The notes beneath the pieces are model-generated. The model searched no databases, was not told the DNA's origin, and worked only from the letters and a program-made list of their open reading frames with translations. Positions 1 to 9,561 of a stretch of 64,000 bases of DNA are shown here, one piece after another (within the stretch, counting starts at the first letter, position 1; each line of letters opens with the position of its first letter). Both the position numbers and the translations under genes were made by a program. This DNA comes from Crocinitomicaceae bacterium (lineage in GTDB: Bacteria; Bacteroidota; Bacteroidia; Flavobacteriales_D; Crocinitomicaceae). The stretch covers positions 248,001 through 312,000 of the forward strand of contig JAHEMJ010000015.1 in the NCBI GenBank assembly GCA_024643725.1, in the 5' to 3' direction.

Positions 1-1
1 A

Positions 2-1120
2 TTAAGCCTCCTTTCCAAACCGAAAGAATTGCTTGCAACTATCCTGATTACTAATAACTTCGTAAATGTTGGAATTGTCATCTTATCGACCTTCATTTTA
101 AATGATATTTATCCGGTAACGCAAGGATCTGAATTGAAGCGCTTTTTATTGGAAGTAGTCGGGATTACTTTTTTAATCTTGTTAATCGGAGAGGTTGTTC
201 CAAAGATTTTTGCCGCACGGAATACCATGCGAGTCGTTCGTTGGATGTCATATCCATTGTACTTTTTAGGCTCAGCCCCTCCACTTTCTTGGTTAAAAAT
301 TGCATTGGTTCGCGGAACAAACTTCATTCAAAAACGAACGAAATCCTCGGTTAAAGTTAACCAAGATGAATTGGAACAAGCTTTAGCCTTAACAAAAGAA
401 GATTCGAGCTCAGAAGAAGATCATAAAATTCTGGAAGGTATTGTGAAATTCGGAAAGACCGAAGCTAGTCAAATCATGACGCCGAGAATTGAAGTGGAAG
501 CGATTGACACGGATTCAAGTTTTCAAGAAGTCATGCAAACGGTTTTGGAAGCTGGATATTCACGCATGCCCATTTTTGAAGAAACCCCAGACAACATTGT
601 GGGAATCCTGTACATCAAAGATTTATTGTCGCACCTAAACGACGTAGAGACCTTTGATTGGAAAACCATCATTCGCAAACCATATTTCATTCCTGAGAAC
701 AAAAAAATAAACGATTTATTGCAGGAATTCCGAAGCATGCGCATGCACATGGCCGTTGTGGTAGATGAATACGGAGGTGCAAGTGGAATTGTGACTTTAG
801 AAGATATTCTGGAAGAAATCGTTGGGGACATCACCGATGAATTTGATGACCATGAAATTGCCTACACAAAGCTAGACGATCAGACGATTATCTTTGAAGG
901 AAGAACTTCCTTAAATGATTTTTACAAAGTCGTTGGCGAAAATTATGAGGAATCATTCGAAGCGGTAAAAGGAGAAGCGGAAACCATTGGTGGATTGGTG
1001 TTGGAACACGCAGGACGCATCCTAAAAAACAACGAGTTCATCGTCATTGAAAACGTCAAATTCATCGTCGAATCTTCGGATAAAAAACGTATGAAAACCA
1101 TTAAAATCAAATTGCCATGA
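2..1120 (+). CDS. gldE: Gliding motility-associated membrane protein GldE (CorC/HlyC family), 5' truncated
   Basis: The reading frame is open from base 2, so the true start lies outside the window; an internal TTG at 29 is not the start. The visible 372 residues begin inside a DUF21-type membrane domain (motif KELLATILITNNFVNV). A pair of CBS domains follows at about visible residues 160-285 (QIMTPRIEV and VVVDEYGGASGIVTLEDILEE), and a CorC_HlyC C-terminal domain closes the protein. This architecture is that of GldE, a protein linked to T9SS and gliding that resembles CorC-type transporters. The next gene encodes GldD and overlaps it by 4 bases (ATGA), the usual gldE-gldD or gldD-gldE pairing in this phylum. 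Other CorC-family transporters share the architecture, so the name depends partly on the neighbour. Confidence 0.85.
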   Translation, partial: LSLLSKPKELLATILITNNFVNVGIVILSTFILNDIYPVTQGSELKRFLLEVVGITFLILLIGEVVPKIFAARNTMRVVRWMSYPLYFLGSAPPLSWLKIALVRGTNFIQKRTKSSVKVNQDELEQALALTKEDSSSEEDHKILEGIVKFGKTEASQIMTPRIEVEAIDTDSSFQEVMQTVLEAGYSRMPIFEETPDNIVGILYIKDLLSHLNDVETFDWKTIIRKPYFIPENKKINDLLQEFRSMRMHMAVVVDEYGGASGIVTLEDILEEIVGDITDEFDDHEIAYTKLDDQTIIFEGRTSLNDFYKVVGENYEESFEAVKGEAETIGGLVLEHAGRILKNNEFIVIENVKFIVESSDKKRMKTIKIKLP

Positions 1121-1701
1121 GACGCTCAATTTATGTTGCACTGACCATGTTAAGTGTTCTCATTTACTCCTGTGAAGAAGACGCACCTGTTCCTAAACCA
1201 TCGACGTATTTGCGCATGAATTTGCCGGAACACAGTTACCGTATGTTCAAAGGAGATTGTCCTTTTTCCATGAAATTATCCAACTTGTATTTTCCTAGTG
1301 CAGCTGAAAAACCGCAGTCTAATTATTGCGTTCAAGAAATAGATTTGGGTCCATTAAATGGGAAATTGTTCATGTATTATTTGACCTTGCCTAGTAAAGA
1401 CTCCTTAGCTGAAATCATCAACTTCGCCAATGACAAAGTCGACGAACATAAGATCAAAGCAGATAAAATCAACTTTGAGCAGATCATTCAACCAAAAAAG
1501 AAAGTGTACGGTACCTTTTTCGAACTGAAAGGAAACGTAGCTACGAATTTTCAATTTTACCTAACCGATTCCAGCACACATTTTGTTCGTGCAGAAGTAT
1601 TGTTAAATTGTCGTCCGAACTATGATTCTCTGCGCCCATCCTTAGAGTATCTGAAGCAAGATTTATTGGAACTCGTTCACCACTTTGAATGGCAGAAATA
1701 A
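1117..1701 (+). CDS. gldD: Gliding motility lipoprotein GldD
   Basis: A 194-residue protein with a lipoprotein signal peptide; the lipobox LIYSC places the lipidated cysteine at residue 19. The segment after it (KPSTYLRMNLPEHSY) and the overall length match GldD lipoproteins of gliding Bacteroidota, which are needed for T9SS-dependent gliding by an unclear mechanism. The ATG overlaps the gldE stop as ATGA, so the two are probably co-translated. Its own 3' end overlaps the next gene, folK, by 13 bases in another frame. It is expected to be anchored in the cell envelope. Confidence 0.88.
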   Translation: MRRSIYVALTMLSVLIYSCEEDAPVPKPSTYLRMNLPEHSYRMFKGDCPFSMKLSNLYFPSAAEKPQSNYCVQEIDLGPLNGKLFMYYLTLPSKDSLAEIINFANDKVDEHKIKADKINFEQIIQPKKKVYGTFFELKGNVATNFQFYLTDSSTHFVRAEVLLNCRPNYDSLRPSLEYLKQDLLELVHHFEWQK

Positions 1702-2135
1702 GAAAACACGTTTTGATTGCTTTAGGGTCGAACCTTGGGGATACTGAGAAAAACCTGCGTGTTGCGATTGACCAAATCCGAGAACATATTGGCGACATTG
1801 AATCCATTTCTCGTTTTTACGCATCGAAAGCCGAAGGATTTGACAGTGAATTCACTTTTTCCAATGCCTGTTTAATTTGTCAAACGATATTGACTCCCCA
1901 TTCACTACTCAGCGAGTTGAAAAAAATCGAGTTCGCAATGGGGCGAACGAAATCCAAGGAAAGCTATGAGGATCGCATCATCGATTTAGACATTATTTTT
2001 TACGGTAACGAACAACTTCAAACGCCTGACTTAACCATACCACATCCACGATTCAAGGAACGATCTTTCGTCATGGATCCTCTTCGGGAAATCGTGAATA
2101 AAGCATACCCATTTTGGTCTTTATCCATCGTATAA
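1689..2135 (+). CDS. folK: 2-amino-4-hydroxy-6-hydroxymethyldihydropteridine diphosphokinase (HPPK)
   Basis: A 148-residue folate pathway enzyme that transfers diphosphate from ATP to 6-hydroxymethyl-7,8-dihydropterin ahead of dihydropteroate synthase. The family signatures are all present: ALGSNLGD near the N-terminus, EFAMGRTKS in the middle, RIIDLDIIFY with the metal-binding Asp pair, and IPHPRFKERSFVMDPL near the C-terminus. The ATG lies inside the last codons of gldD (13-base overlap, +1 frame), so the gene is probably the last of the gldE-gldD-folK unit. Length is normal for a monofunctional HPPK. Cytoplasmic. Confidence 0.93.
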   Translation: MAEIRKHVLIALGSNLGDTEKNLRVAIDQIREHIGDIESISRFYASKAEGFDSEFTFSNACLICQTILTPHSLLSELKKIEFAMGRTKSKESYEDRIIDLDIIFYGNEQLQTPDLTIPHPRFKERSFVMDPLREIVNKAYPFWSLSIV

Positions 2136-2166
2136 ACAGCCATTTTATTATTATTGAAATCTTTTA

Positions 2167-2174
2167 TACATTTG
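2167..2174 (+). promoter_or_regulatory. Bacteroidota -7 box (TAnnTTTG) upstream of the OmpA/TPR lipoprotein gene
   Basis: TACATTTG matches the Bacteroidota RpoD -7 consensus TAnnTTTG and ends 21 bases before the ATG at 2196. I see no TTG at the usual 19-base spacing, so only the -7 element is supported. Confidence 0.6.
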
Positions 2175-2195
2175 TAAAAAATTAAAAACCCAGTT

Positions 2196-3923
2196 ATGAA
2201 ATTATTTCGTTTAAGCAATTGGTTCTTTGTAGGTTCAGGACTTATGTTCTTAGCTTCTTGTGATTTGGTAAAGGATGTTACCTATTCTGTTAATCCGAAT
2301 CCACTTGAAATGCATGGTGATAGTGTGAAAGTTTCCATCACAGTGAATGTTCCAGCAAAAGGAATTAAAAAGAAGGCGAAAGCTGAAATCACTCCGAAAT
2401 TAGGAAACTACGCGATTGGTACTTGGTACGTAAACGGAGAAAAAGTAACCGAGAACGGTACAACGGTTAATTTCAAATCAGGTGGTACAGCAACCTTTGA
2501 ACAAACCATTCCTTACACACCAGAAATGGAAGCCGCTGATTTAGTAATCACTGGGAAAATATACAAACAAACGAAAGAGAAAGATGCATTGCCAGAAGTG
2601 AAAATTGCAGATGCAACAATCATTACTCCTTTATTGGTGAATAAAACCTTCAAAGTTCTTTACGAAGAAGATGCTTTAGTTCGTCAATTTGAGAAAACGA
2701 CGGATGCTACTTTCAACTTCGAAAAAGGAAAGTCAGATGTTCGACCAACAGAATTGAAAGATGCGGATATTACAGCGTTAGTAGCTTGGATTCAAGCAGC
2801 GCAAACAAATCCTAAAATCAAAATCAACTCGATCGAAATCAATGGATATGCCTCTCCAGATGGTGAGGTTTCTAAAAACGACAACCTTTCATTTGATCGC
2901 ACGGAAACAACAAGAACGGCGATTATTGCCATGATGAAAAAAGCAAAATTGACTGCCTACACAGATACAAACATGTACAAATTAAACAAGTACGGTGAGG
3001 ATTTCGAAGGATTCAAAGCGCAATTGGCATTGTCCACAACTATTACAGAAGCAGACAAAAACTTGTTCATTCGTATTTTGGAAATGACCAAAGACTTGGA
3101 GCAACGTGAAAAAGAAATGATCAACTTAGGAAAATCATATACGGAATTAGAAAAAGATGTGTTTCCTAAAATTCGTCGTGCGATGATCGTTGTGAAATAT
3201 ACCGAGTTCGGATTAACGGATGATGAATTGAAAGCTGCTGCTAGCAACAATCCGAATTCACTTTCTGTAGAAGAGTTATTGTTTACAGCAAACAAATTGA
3301 CAACAGACTTGAACGATAAAGCACGTATTTATGGCGTGGCGGCGACGAACTTTGCTTCGGATTACCGCACACACACAAATCTTGGTGCTGCACGTTTTCA
3401 ATTAAACAAAACGGCAGATGCAAAAGCATCTTTCGAGAAAGCAAGCTCAATCAAGGACAACGGAATCACGAAAAACAATATGGCAGCATGTGCTATTTTG
3501 GATGGTAACCGTGCGAATGCGAAAAAATTAATTGCACAAGCGAAAACAGCATTTGACGCAAAAGGTGATGCAAGTCAAAAAACAGCTGCAAATTACAACC
3601 AAGGTATTTTAAATATCATGGACGGTAAATACAGCGCGGCAGAAGGTAACTTCTCAGAGAGCAGTTATAACAAAGCATTGGCTCAAGTATTAGCTGGAAA
3701 AAATGATGCTGCGAAGAAAACATTGTCTGGATTAACCGAAACAGCTGAAACGGCATATTTAAAAGCAATCATCGCCGCACGCTCAAACGAAGGTGTGGAT
3801 GCAGTAGTTGCTCAATTGAAAGTGGCGATTTCTAAAAACGCTTCTTTGAAAGAGAAAGCAGGAAAAGATAGAGAATTCTTAAAAATTGCAACGGAAGCTA
3901 CCTTCACAAACTTGGTGAAATAA
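2196..3923 (+). CDS. Outer-envelope lipoprotein with OmpA-like and TPR-like regions
   Basis: A 575-residue lipoprotein with lipobox FLASC (Cys22). Residues about 23-160 look like a beta-rich domain. Residues about 165-260 contain an OmpA-like segment: FNFEKGKSDVRP, then INGYASPDGE and the arginine-bearing SFDRTETTRTAII, which are the usual peptidoglycan-binding positions. The C-terminal half (about 350-560) is alanine- and lysine-rich and helical, with TPR-like periodicity (NLGAARFQLNKTADAKASFEKA, given here only as the repeat core around residues 395-415). A role in anchoring the outer membrane to peptidoglycan is inferred. The gene stands alone between its own -7 box and a strong terminator. 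The order OmpA domain then TPR is less usual than TPR then OmpA. Confidence 0.65.
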   Translation: MKLFRLSNWFFVGSGLMFLASCDLVKDVTYSVNPNPLEMHGDSVKVSITVNVPAKGIKKKAKAEITPKLGNYAIGTWYVNGEKVTENGTTVNFKSGGTATFEQTIPYTPEMEAADLVITGKIYKQTKEKDALPEVKIADATIITPLLVNKTFKVLYEEDALVRQFEKTTDATFNFEKGKSDVRPTELKDADITALVAWIQAAQTNPKIKINSIEINGYASPDGEVSKNDNLSFDRTETTRTAIIAMMKKAKLTAYTDTNMYKLNKYGEDFEGFKAQLALSTTITEADKNLFIRILEMTKDLEQREKEMINLGKSYTELEKDVFPKIRRAMIVVKYTEFGLTDDELKAAASNNPNSLSVEELLFTANKLTTDLNDKARIYGVAATNFASDYRTHTNLGAARFQLNKTADAKASFEKASSIKDNGITKNNMAACAILDGNRANAKKLIAQAKTAFDAKGDASQKTAANYNQGILNIMDGKYSAAEGNFSESSYNKALAQVLAGKNDAAKKTLSGLTETAETAYLKAIIAARSNEGVDAVVAQLKVAISKNASLKEKAGKDREFLKIATEATFTNLVK

Positions 3924-3940
3924 TTCCGCTGACAACGCTT

Positions 3941-3971
3941 AAAAAATCCCGAGAAATCGGGATTTTTTTTT
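3941..3971 (+). terminator. Rho-independent terminator after the OmpA/TPR lipoprotein gene
   Basis: Inverted repeat AATCCCGA / TCGGGATT around a GAAA loop, followed by a run of nine T. It separates the lipoprotein gene from clpP. Confidence 0.88.
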
Positions 3972-4006
3972 GCTCAAACATTTCATCCTTACTTGATGAA
4001 AATCCT

Positions 4007-4014
4007 TAACTTTG
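4007..4014 (+). promoter_or_regulatory. -7 box upstream of clpP
   Basis: TAACTTTG matches TAnnTTTG and ends 19 bases before the clpP ATG at 4034. It sits just downstream of the preceding terminator, so clpP-clpX probably start their own transcript here. No clear -33 TTG at standard spacing. Confidence 0.6.
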
Positions 4015-4033
4015 TTTTCTAAAATTTACACAA

Positions 4034-4699
4034 ATGGATAGCAACGAATTCCGCAAATACGCAACAAAACATATTGGATTAAACAGTATGGTGGTCGATC
4101 ACTATATTGAATCCTCTTTAACGCCTTATATCATTGAAGAACGTCCTTTGAACATGACTCAGATGGATGTGTTCTCTCGTTTGATGATGGATCGAATCAT
4201 TTTCCTTGGAACAGGCATCAATGATCAAGTGGCAAACATCATCAATGCGCAATTATTGTTCTTGGAATCTGTGGATGCGAAAAAAGACATTCAAATTTAC
4301 TTGAATTCTCCTGGTGGATCTGTATACGCCGGACTTGGAATCTACGATACGATGCAGTACATACGTCCAGACGTAGCAACCATCTGTACAGGAATGGCCG
4401 CATCTATGGGCGCAGTTCTATTGTGTGCTGGAGCTGATGGAAAACGAAGCGCTTTAAAACACTCACGTGTGATGATTCACCAACCATTAGGTGGCGCGCA
4501 AGGACAAGCATCTGACATCGAAATTACAGCAAGAGAAATTCAGAAATTAAAGAAAGAATTGTACGACATCATCGCTCGTCATTCCAAACAAGATTATGAA
4601 AAAGTTTGGGCGGACTCAGACCGTGATTACTGGATGACATCTGAAGAAGCGAAAGCTTACGGAATGGTGGATGAAGTATTGCTTCGTAATCCAAAATAA
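4034..4699 (+). CDS. clpP: ATP-dependent Clp protease proteolytic subunit
   Basis: A 221-residue serine peptidase that forms the degradation barrel of ClpXP. The catalytic Ser is in GMAASMGA (Ser124) and the His in [11 protein letters not shown] (His149). The Asp, 49 residues on in DSDRDYW (Asp198), has the same spacing as in well-studied ClpP. The substrate-binding strand [12 protein letters not shown] is intact. The N-terminus carries about 25 more residues than the mature enzyme, consistent with a self-cleaved propeptide. clpX follows after 2 bases, so the protease and its unfoldase are made from one message. Cytoplasmic quality control. Confidence 0.97.
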   Translation: MDSNEFRKYATKHIGLNSMVVDHYIESSLTPYIIEERPLNMTQMDVFSRLMMDRIIFLGTGINDQVANIINAQLLFLESVDAKKDIQIYLNSPGGSVYAGLGIYDTMQYIRPDVATICTGMAASMGAVLLCAGADGKRSALKHSRVMIHQPLGGAQGQASDIEITAREIQKLKKELYDIIARHSKQDYEKVWADSDRDYWMTSEEAKAYGMVDEVLLRNPK

Positions 4700-4701
4700 A
4701 G

Positions 4702-5934
4702 ATGGCTAAAAAAGATGCTGTTTGTTCATTTTGTGGTTCTGAAAGAGCTGCTGTAGGAATTCTAATCGCTGGGATTTCCGGACACATTTGTGATAATTGT
4801 GCCGCTCAAGCGAATAAAATCGTTCAGGAAGAACTTTCCGGGAAAGCCAAAGAAGAACAATTAGAGTTGGTGAAAATCAACTTAATGAAGCCGCATGAAA
4901 TTAAAGCGCATTTGGACCAATACGTCATTGGACAAAATGAAGCGAAGAAATTTCTATCAGTGGCCGTTTACAATCACTTTAAACGACTTGGTCACAAAGC
5001 TACCGCAGATGAAGTGGAGATTGAAAAATCAAACGTCATTCTCGTTGGTCGAACAGGAACAGGTAAAACCTTATTGGCGAAATCCATTGCTAAATTATTA
5101 AATGTCCCTTTCTGCATTGCAGATGCGACCGTTCTTACTGAGGCTGGATACGTGGGTGAAGATGTGGAAAGCATCCTCTCTCGCCTACTTCAAGCGGCAG
5201 ATTACAATGTGGAAAGTGCACAAATGGGCATTGTCTTTATTGATGAGATTGATAAAATCGCACGTAAAAACGATAACCCATCCATCACAAGAGATGTCTC
5301 AGGTGAGGGCGTTCAGCAGGCTTTATTGAAATTATTGGAGGGCGCAACGGTCAATGTCCCACCGCAAGGAGGAAGAAAACACCCTGAACAAAAAATGATT
5401 CAAATCGACACAAAAAACATATTGTTTATTTGCGGTGGAGCGTTTGATGGCATTGAGAAACTGATTGCGAACCGAGTGAATCGTCAAACCATTGGATTCT
5501 CATCCGATTCCGAAGAAACGATTGAGAAGGATTCGTTATTGAAATATATTTCGCCAAGTGATGTTCGCTCGTTTGGATTGATTCCGGAGTTAATTGGACG
5601 TTTTCCAGTATTGACGTATTTGGAACCGCTATCCGATGCCGATTTAAAACGCATTTTGACGGAGCCGAAAAACGCGTTAATGAAACAATACAAACGCTTG
5701 TTCGAAATAGACGGTGTAAAGCTGAGTATCGACAACGAAGTTTTGGATTTCATGGTACGTAAAGCAAATGAATTTCAATTAGGTGCACGTGGATTACGAT
5801 CCATTTGCGAGGCCATCTTAACAGATGCCATGTTCGACTTACCATCTTCTGGAGAGAAAGTCTTAGAAGTGAATTTGTCCTATGCGGAAGAAAAATTCTC
5901 AAAATCGAAAATAGCTACATTAAAAGTGGCGTAA
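4702..5934 (+). CDS. clpX: ClpX unfoldase of the ClpXP protease
   Basis: A 410-residue AAA+ ATPase that unfolds substrates and feeds them to ClpP. The N-terminal zinc-binding domain is complete (Cys8, Cys11, Cys30, Cys33). Walker A is GRTGTGKT at 116-123, Walker B is VFIDEIDK near residues 177-184, and the C-terminal sensor 2 motif is GARGLR. The IGF-like ClpP-binding loop is present as RQTIGFSS near residues 265-272. Its start follows the clpP stop by 2 bases. Length is normal. Nothing odd. Confidence 0.97.
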   Translation: MAKKDAVCSFCGSERAAVGILIAGISGHICDNCAAQANKIVQEELSGKAKEEQLELVKINLMKPHEIKAHLDQYVIGQNEAKKFLSVAVYNHFKRLGHKATADEVEIEKSNVILVGRTGTGKTLLAKSIAKLLNVPFCIADATVLTEAGYVGEDVESILSRLLQAADYNVESAQMGIVFIDEIDKIARKNDNPSITRDVSGEGVQQALLKLLEGATVNVPPQGGRKHPEQKMIQIDTKNILFICGGAFDGIEKLIANRVNRQTIGFSSDSEETIEKDSLLKYISPSDVRSFGLIPELIGRFPVLTYLEPLSDADLKRILTEPKNALMKQYKRLFEIDGVKLSIDNEVLDFMVRKANEFQLGARGLRSICEAILTDAMFDLPSSGEKVLEVNLSYAEEKFSKSKIATLKVA

Positions 5935-5961
5935 AATAATGCACGAATTAGCTGGTTTTTA

Positions 5962-5969
5962 TACTTTTG
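5962..5969 (+). promoter_or_regulatory. -7 box upstream of the pyruvate dehydrogenase E1 beta gene
   Basis: TACTTTTG fits TAnnTTTG and ends 21 bases before the ATG at 5991. It also argues against the in-frame TTG at 5967 as a start, because that codon lies inside the promoter element. Confidence 0.6.
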
Positions 5970-5990
5970 CAATTCGAAATTTTTGGAACT

Positions 5991-6968
5991 ATGAAAACAT
6001 TACAATTTAGAGAAGCACTTAGAGAAGCCATGTCAGAAGAAATGCGTCGTGATGAGCGTGTATTTTTACTTGGTGAAGAGGTTGCGGAATACAATGGGGC
6101 TTACAAAGTATCCCAAGGAATGTTGGATGAATTTGGTCCAAAAAGAGTCATTGATACACCGATTGCCGAACTTGGTTTCGCCGGGATTGCTGTTGGAGCT
6201 TCGATGAACGGTTTGCGTCCAATCGTAGAATTCATGACATGGAACTTTGCCATCCTTGCGGCAGATCAAATCATTAACTCCGCAGCAAAAATGTTGCAAA
6301 TGTCCGGAGGACAATATTCTTGCCCAATCGTGTTCCGTGGAGGAAACGGTACCGCTGGACAATTAGCAGCAACACACTCACAAAGTTTCGAGGCATTTTA
6401 TGCACATGTTCCAGGATTGAAAGTGATTACGCCTTCAAATCCAGCAGATGCGAAAGGACTGTTGAAAGCAGCGATTCGCGATAACGATCCAGTTGTTTTC
6501 TTGGAATCAGAAAAAATGTACGGAGACAAAGGAGAAGTTCCTGAAGGAGAATACATCATTCCAATTGGCGTGGCGAACGTTATCCGAAAAGGTACAGACG
6601 TAACCATCGTTTCCTTTGGTAAAATCATTAAAGTTGCAGAAGAAGCTGCAGAAGTTTTAGCGAAAGAAAATATCCATGTGGAAATCATCGATTTACGCAC
6701 CATTCGTCCATTAGATTATGGAACCATCGTTGAATCTATTAAGAAAACGAATCGTTGTGTGGTATTGGAAGAATCTTGGCCATTGGCATCGATTTCTTCA
6801 GAAATTGCATACCACTTGCAACGCTATGCATTCGATTATTTAGACGCACCGGTTCAACGTGTGACTCAAACCGATACTCCATTTGCATTCTCACCAACAT
6901 TAATTGACGAGGCCTTACCAAATGTGGATCGCTTAATCAAAGCAGTAAAAGCTACCATGTATCGATAA
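5991..6968 (+). CDS. pdhB: Pyruvate dehydrogenase E1 component, beta subunit
   Basis: A 325-residue protein that pairs with the E1 alpha subunit to decarboxylate pyruvate with thiamine diphosphate. Characteristic motifs are FLLGEEVAEYNGAYKVSQG, the RVIDTPIAELGFAGIAVGA stretch (residues about 49-67), IVFRGGNG, and a transketolase C-terminal domain with EIIDLRTIRPLD and VVLEESW. The ATG at 5991 is preferred over the upstream TTG because a -7 promoter box covers the TTG. The E1 alpha and E2 genes are not adjacent. Branched-chain 2-oxoacid dehydrogenase E1 beta is related, but the motif set favours pyruvate dehydrogenase. The gene is monocistronic, ended by a terminator. Confidence 0.9.
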   Translation: MKTLQFREALREAMSEEMRRDERVFLLGEEVAEYNGAYKVSQGMLDEFGPKRVIDTPIAELGFAGIAVGASMNGLRPIVEFMTWNFAILAADQIINSAAKMLQMSGGQYSCPIVFRGGNGTAGQLAATHSQSFEAFYAHVPGLKVITPSNPADAKGLLKAAIRDNDPVVFLESEKMYGDKGEVPEGEYIIPIGVANVIRKGTDVTIVSFGKIIKVAEEAAEVLAKENIHVEIIDLRTIRPLDYGTIVESIKKTNRCVVLEESWPLASISSEIAYHLQRYAFDYLDAPVQRVTQTDTPFAFSPTLIDEALPNVDRLIKAVKATMYR

Positions 6969-6988
6969 CACACCTTTTATACCCATAT

Positions 6989-7017
6989 AAAAAGGAATCC
7001 AATTGGGTTCCTTTTTT
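6989..7017 (+). terminator. Rho-independent terminator after pdhB
   Basis: The arms AAAAAGGAATCC and GGGTTCCTTTTT pair around AATT and are followed by a T-run. The stem contains one mismatch. Confidence 0.8.
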
Positions 7018-7083
7018 CGTATTATTCATCTCCTTATCGTTCAAAATCAACAATTATCATTACAAATTAATTACATTCGTTCC

Positions 7084-8994
7084 ATGAAATCACTACTCCT
7101 TCTTCTAAGTCTCGTTTGTTTCGGGACAACAATGGCACAAGATCAGCTCCATTTTTTATTGACTTCTACGACTTCGATTCGCATAACAGATCCCGTTTGT
7201 AAGGAAATGGCTGAAAAATCGAAAGAGCAACTGATCAATCAAATTGATGAGATTAGTAAAAATCAAAAGAAAGAAGGAATCAAGGTCGAAAAAATGGGAT
7301 TGTCCCAACAAGCATATTTCGAATTGCTGCAGCAATTTAAGTCAAATCCAGATCAATTATTTCCTACTTTTCCAATTACTACGATTATTTTCAAATCGTA
7401 TAAAGAATCGATATGGGATGAACTGTTTTTTAGTGCGCAGAAGGTTACTGTAAAAGGACTAGGTCCAGCTGATATAGAAGTCTCCATCAAAAATGTTCAA
7501 GTTAGTTCCTCTGAAACAGCATTAGACATCGAAGTGAAAAACTTGAAAAAACCAGATTCAGGAATACAAACAACCCATTTAAGTTGTCCGACAGGACGCA
7601 TGTTAATCCATGATTTCGATGAAGATGAATTATTGCCTTGGCTAGCATTTTGGGCACAGTTCCATCGAGAAGTAAAAACCAATGAATGGTTGGAAGAAGC
7701 GATCATGAAGGTGGAACCAAGTTTAATAAGTCGGGCACTTCTCGGTCGTCAAACGGACGAGAAAATAGAAAAACTTGGAATAAATACCTCGGAAAACCGA
7801 ACCAAGGGAATGAATGAGGCAAGACGTATTTTAAAGGAGGTTCCCTACCGCATACCATTCAACGAAATCGTTGCATCATTCATCAGTAAAGATGAACAGC
7901 ACTTATCTTTGCTTACATATCACGCATATCCAACCGAGTTGTATTATGAAGAAGAATATGCAACTTCCACCCTACAAATGACCAAATGGAATTTTAGAAA
8001 AAAAGATGGTCACTGGGAAATTTACACGCAAGATTTATATAAGGATTCTTTAGATCACATTCGTTCCTTTTACATGGCTGGCTTCGACGCGGAAAATCGT
8101 TTTAAAGAAGAAACATGGATTGAACATGCCGACTACGAAAACATTACGGAAGAATTTTATCATATTGAACTCATACGAGAAACCGCCTCACCAGAAATTG
8201 AAAACTTGATCCGAACACAAATTCAACCGAAATTAGCAGCACTGTTCAGCGAAAAAGGAAGTGAATACAACAACTTCTATCAACGTATTTCGCCACAATA
8301 CTCGAGTCAATGGTCCGAAGATGTCACGGAGAAAGTTTACTTTCAAGATGTACTCATTTCCAATCCAGAAAAAACAGCCTATATTTTCCCTGTGATTTTA
8401 ACGACGAATCAAAACGACGAATATGAGTCCACGGATGAAGTCTTTAAATTTTATGTCCTATTAAAAAATCAAGATGGAAGCTACACCTTATACGATTGGT
8501 ATTTCTTTAAACCATTTGACTATTGGGGGACTTTTACGCTATTGCGTTGTGCAGAAAGACACTTAAAAAACATTTCAACCTATACTTCTGATCAAAAAGT
8601 GATCAATGATCAAGCTTTTTGGGATAATTACCTATTTAAAAAGGGGGCACGTGGCTATGATTATTTGACAGAGGTTGTTTTGCCGAATGAATCTCCAAGC
8701 ATTTCAAAAAGTGAATTTGACGCAACCGTACAAGATTGCATCGACTTATTGTTAGAACATGATGTCGTGGATTTATACGACCATCAATTAAAACAGATTA
8801 TTCGCTGCGTGAATACGATTCAAAAAGAAAACCTGAGTGGTGCACAAAACGCGAAGTTAATTTCGTTGAGTCAGGAGCTCCATTTTCAAAAACGTTTGAA
8901 TAAAATTCAAAAAAATGAAGGGAATTACTATCTAGGCTTGAACCTAGAATTTGGAGCCCCCATGAAAGAGCGTTCATATTATCATATTCGCTAG
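7084..8994 (+). CDS. Large secreted protein of unknown function
   Basis: A 636-residue protein starting at the ATG at 7084, which gives a clean signal peptide ([19 protein letters not shown]); an in-frame upstream extension to 7003 overlaps the preceding terminator and is unlikely. I recognise no domain. The mature protein is rich in charged and aromatic residues. It has no lipobox, no T9SS sorting domain and no membrane segment after the signal, so a periplasmic location is inferred. A near-match -7 box (TACATTCG at 7072-7079) sits 4 bases upstream of the ATG. The gene stands alone between the pdhB terminator and the rpsL promoter. Base composition resembles the neighbours, so there is no sign of recent transfer. 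Confidence 0.6.
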   Translation: MKSLLLLLSLVCFGTTMAQDQLHFLLTSTTSIRITDPVCKEMAEKSKEQLINQIDEISKNQKKEGIKVEKMGLSQQAYFELLQQFKSNPDQLFPTFPITTIIFKSYKESIWDELFFSAQKVTVKGLGPADIEVSIKNVQVSSSETALDIEVKNLKKPDSGIQTTHLSCPTGRMLIHDFDEDELLPWLAFWAQFHREVKTNEWLEEAIMKVEPSLISRALLGRQTDEKIEKLGINTSENRTKGMNEARRILKEVPYRIPFNEIVASFISKDEQHLSLLTYHAYPTELYYEEEYATSTLQMTKWNFRKKDGHWEIYTQDLYKDSLDHIRSFYMAGFDAENRFKEETWIEHADYENITEEFYHIELIRETASPEIENLIRTQIQPKLAALFSEKGSEYNNFYQRISPQYSSQWSEDVTEKVYFQDVLISNPEKTAYIFPVILTTNQNDEYESTDEVFKFYVLLKNQDGSYTLYDWYFFKPFDYWGTFTLLRCAERHLKNISTYTSDQKVINDQAFWDNYLFKKGARGYDYLTEVVLPNESPSISKSEFDATVQDCIDLLLEHDVVDLYDHQLKQIIRCVNTIQKENLSGAQNAKLISLSQELHFQKRLNKIQKNEGNYYLGLNLEFGAPMKERSYYHIR

Positions 8995-9082
8995 TCAAGC
9001 TAGGAATTCCAATAGGTATTCCATTCGTTCGCTTTATTTTTGATAATCAAGCAATAAAAAGACGATATTTTTTCAAACACTC

Positions 9083-9112
9083 TTGGTTTATAAAAATAAA
9101 TAGTTATCTTTG
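9083..9112 (+). promoter_or_regulatory. Ribosomal super-operon promoter (-33 TTG, 19-base spacer, -7 TATCTTTG)
   Basis: TTG at 9083-9085 and TATCTTTG at 9105-9112 are separated by exactly 19 bases, the canonical Bacteroidota housekeeping promoter. Transcription would start near 9116, giving a leader of about 50 bases before rpsL. It is the best promoter in the window and drives the ribosomal protein operon. Confidence 0.85.
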
Positions 9113-9167
9113 CACCCCTCAAAGTACGTTTGGGGGTTATTATTTATTTTTAAAACAAGAGTATTTT

Positions 9168-9545
9168 ATGCCAACTATTCAACAGTTAGTTCGCAAAGGA
9201 AGAACTGCGGTGGTGAAGAAAAGTAAGTCCGCTGCGCTTGATTCATGTCCACAACGTAAAGGTGTTTGTGTTCGTGTATACACGACTACGCCTAAGAAGC
9301 CAAACTCGGCTATGCGTAAAGTGGCGCGTGTTCGCTTAACGAACGGAAAAGAAGTCAACGCTTACATCGGTGGTGAAGGCCACAATCTTCAAGAACACTC
9401 ATTAGTACTTGTGCGAGGAGGAAGGGTAAAAGACCTTCCAGGGGTACGTTACCACATTGTTCGTGGTGCAGAGGATACGGCTGGAGTTCAAGGTCGTAGC
9501 CAAAGAAGATCCAAATATGGTACTAAACGTCCTAAGCAGAAATAA
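9168..9545 (+). CDS. rpsL: 30S ribosomal protein S12 (uS12)
   Basis: A 125-residue S12, which lines the decoding centre and helps control accuracy. The motifs [27 protein letters not shown] and the KDLPGVRYH loop are intact. The two streptomycin-relevant lysines are both present, in TPKKPNSA and in GRVKDLPG, so this is a wild-type-like sequence. It is the first gene of the super-operon, about 55 bases downstream of its -7 box, and is followed by rpsG after 16 bases. Confidence 0.98.
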   Translation: MPTIQQLVRKGRTAVVKKSKSAALDSCPQRKGVCVRVYTTTPKKPNSAMRKVARVRLTNGKEVNAYIGGEGHNLQEHSLVLVRGGRVKDLPGVRYHIVRGAEDTAGVQGRSQRRSKYGTKRPKQK

Positions 9546-9561
9546 TTAAAAGCTTTACAAA

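Noticed and set aside
5967-5990. In-frame TTG extension of pdhB
   Set aside because: It overlaps the -7 box TACTTTTG, and the conserved E1 beta start matches the ATG at 5991.
9114-9137. Hairpin ACCCCTCAAA/TTTGGGGGT just before rpsL as a ribosomal leader
   Set aside because: The predicted transcript start (near 9116) falls inside the 5' arm, so the full hairpin may not be in the RNA; the stem also has a mismatch.
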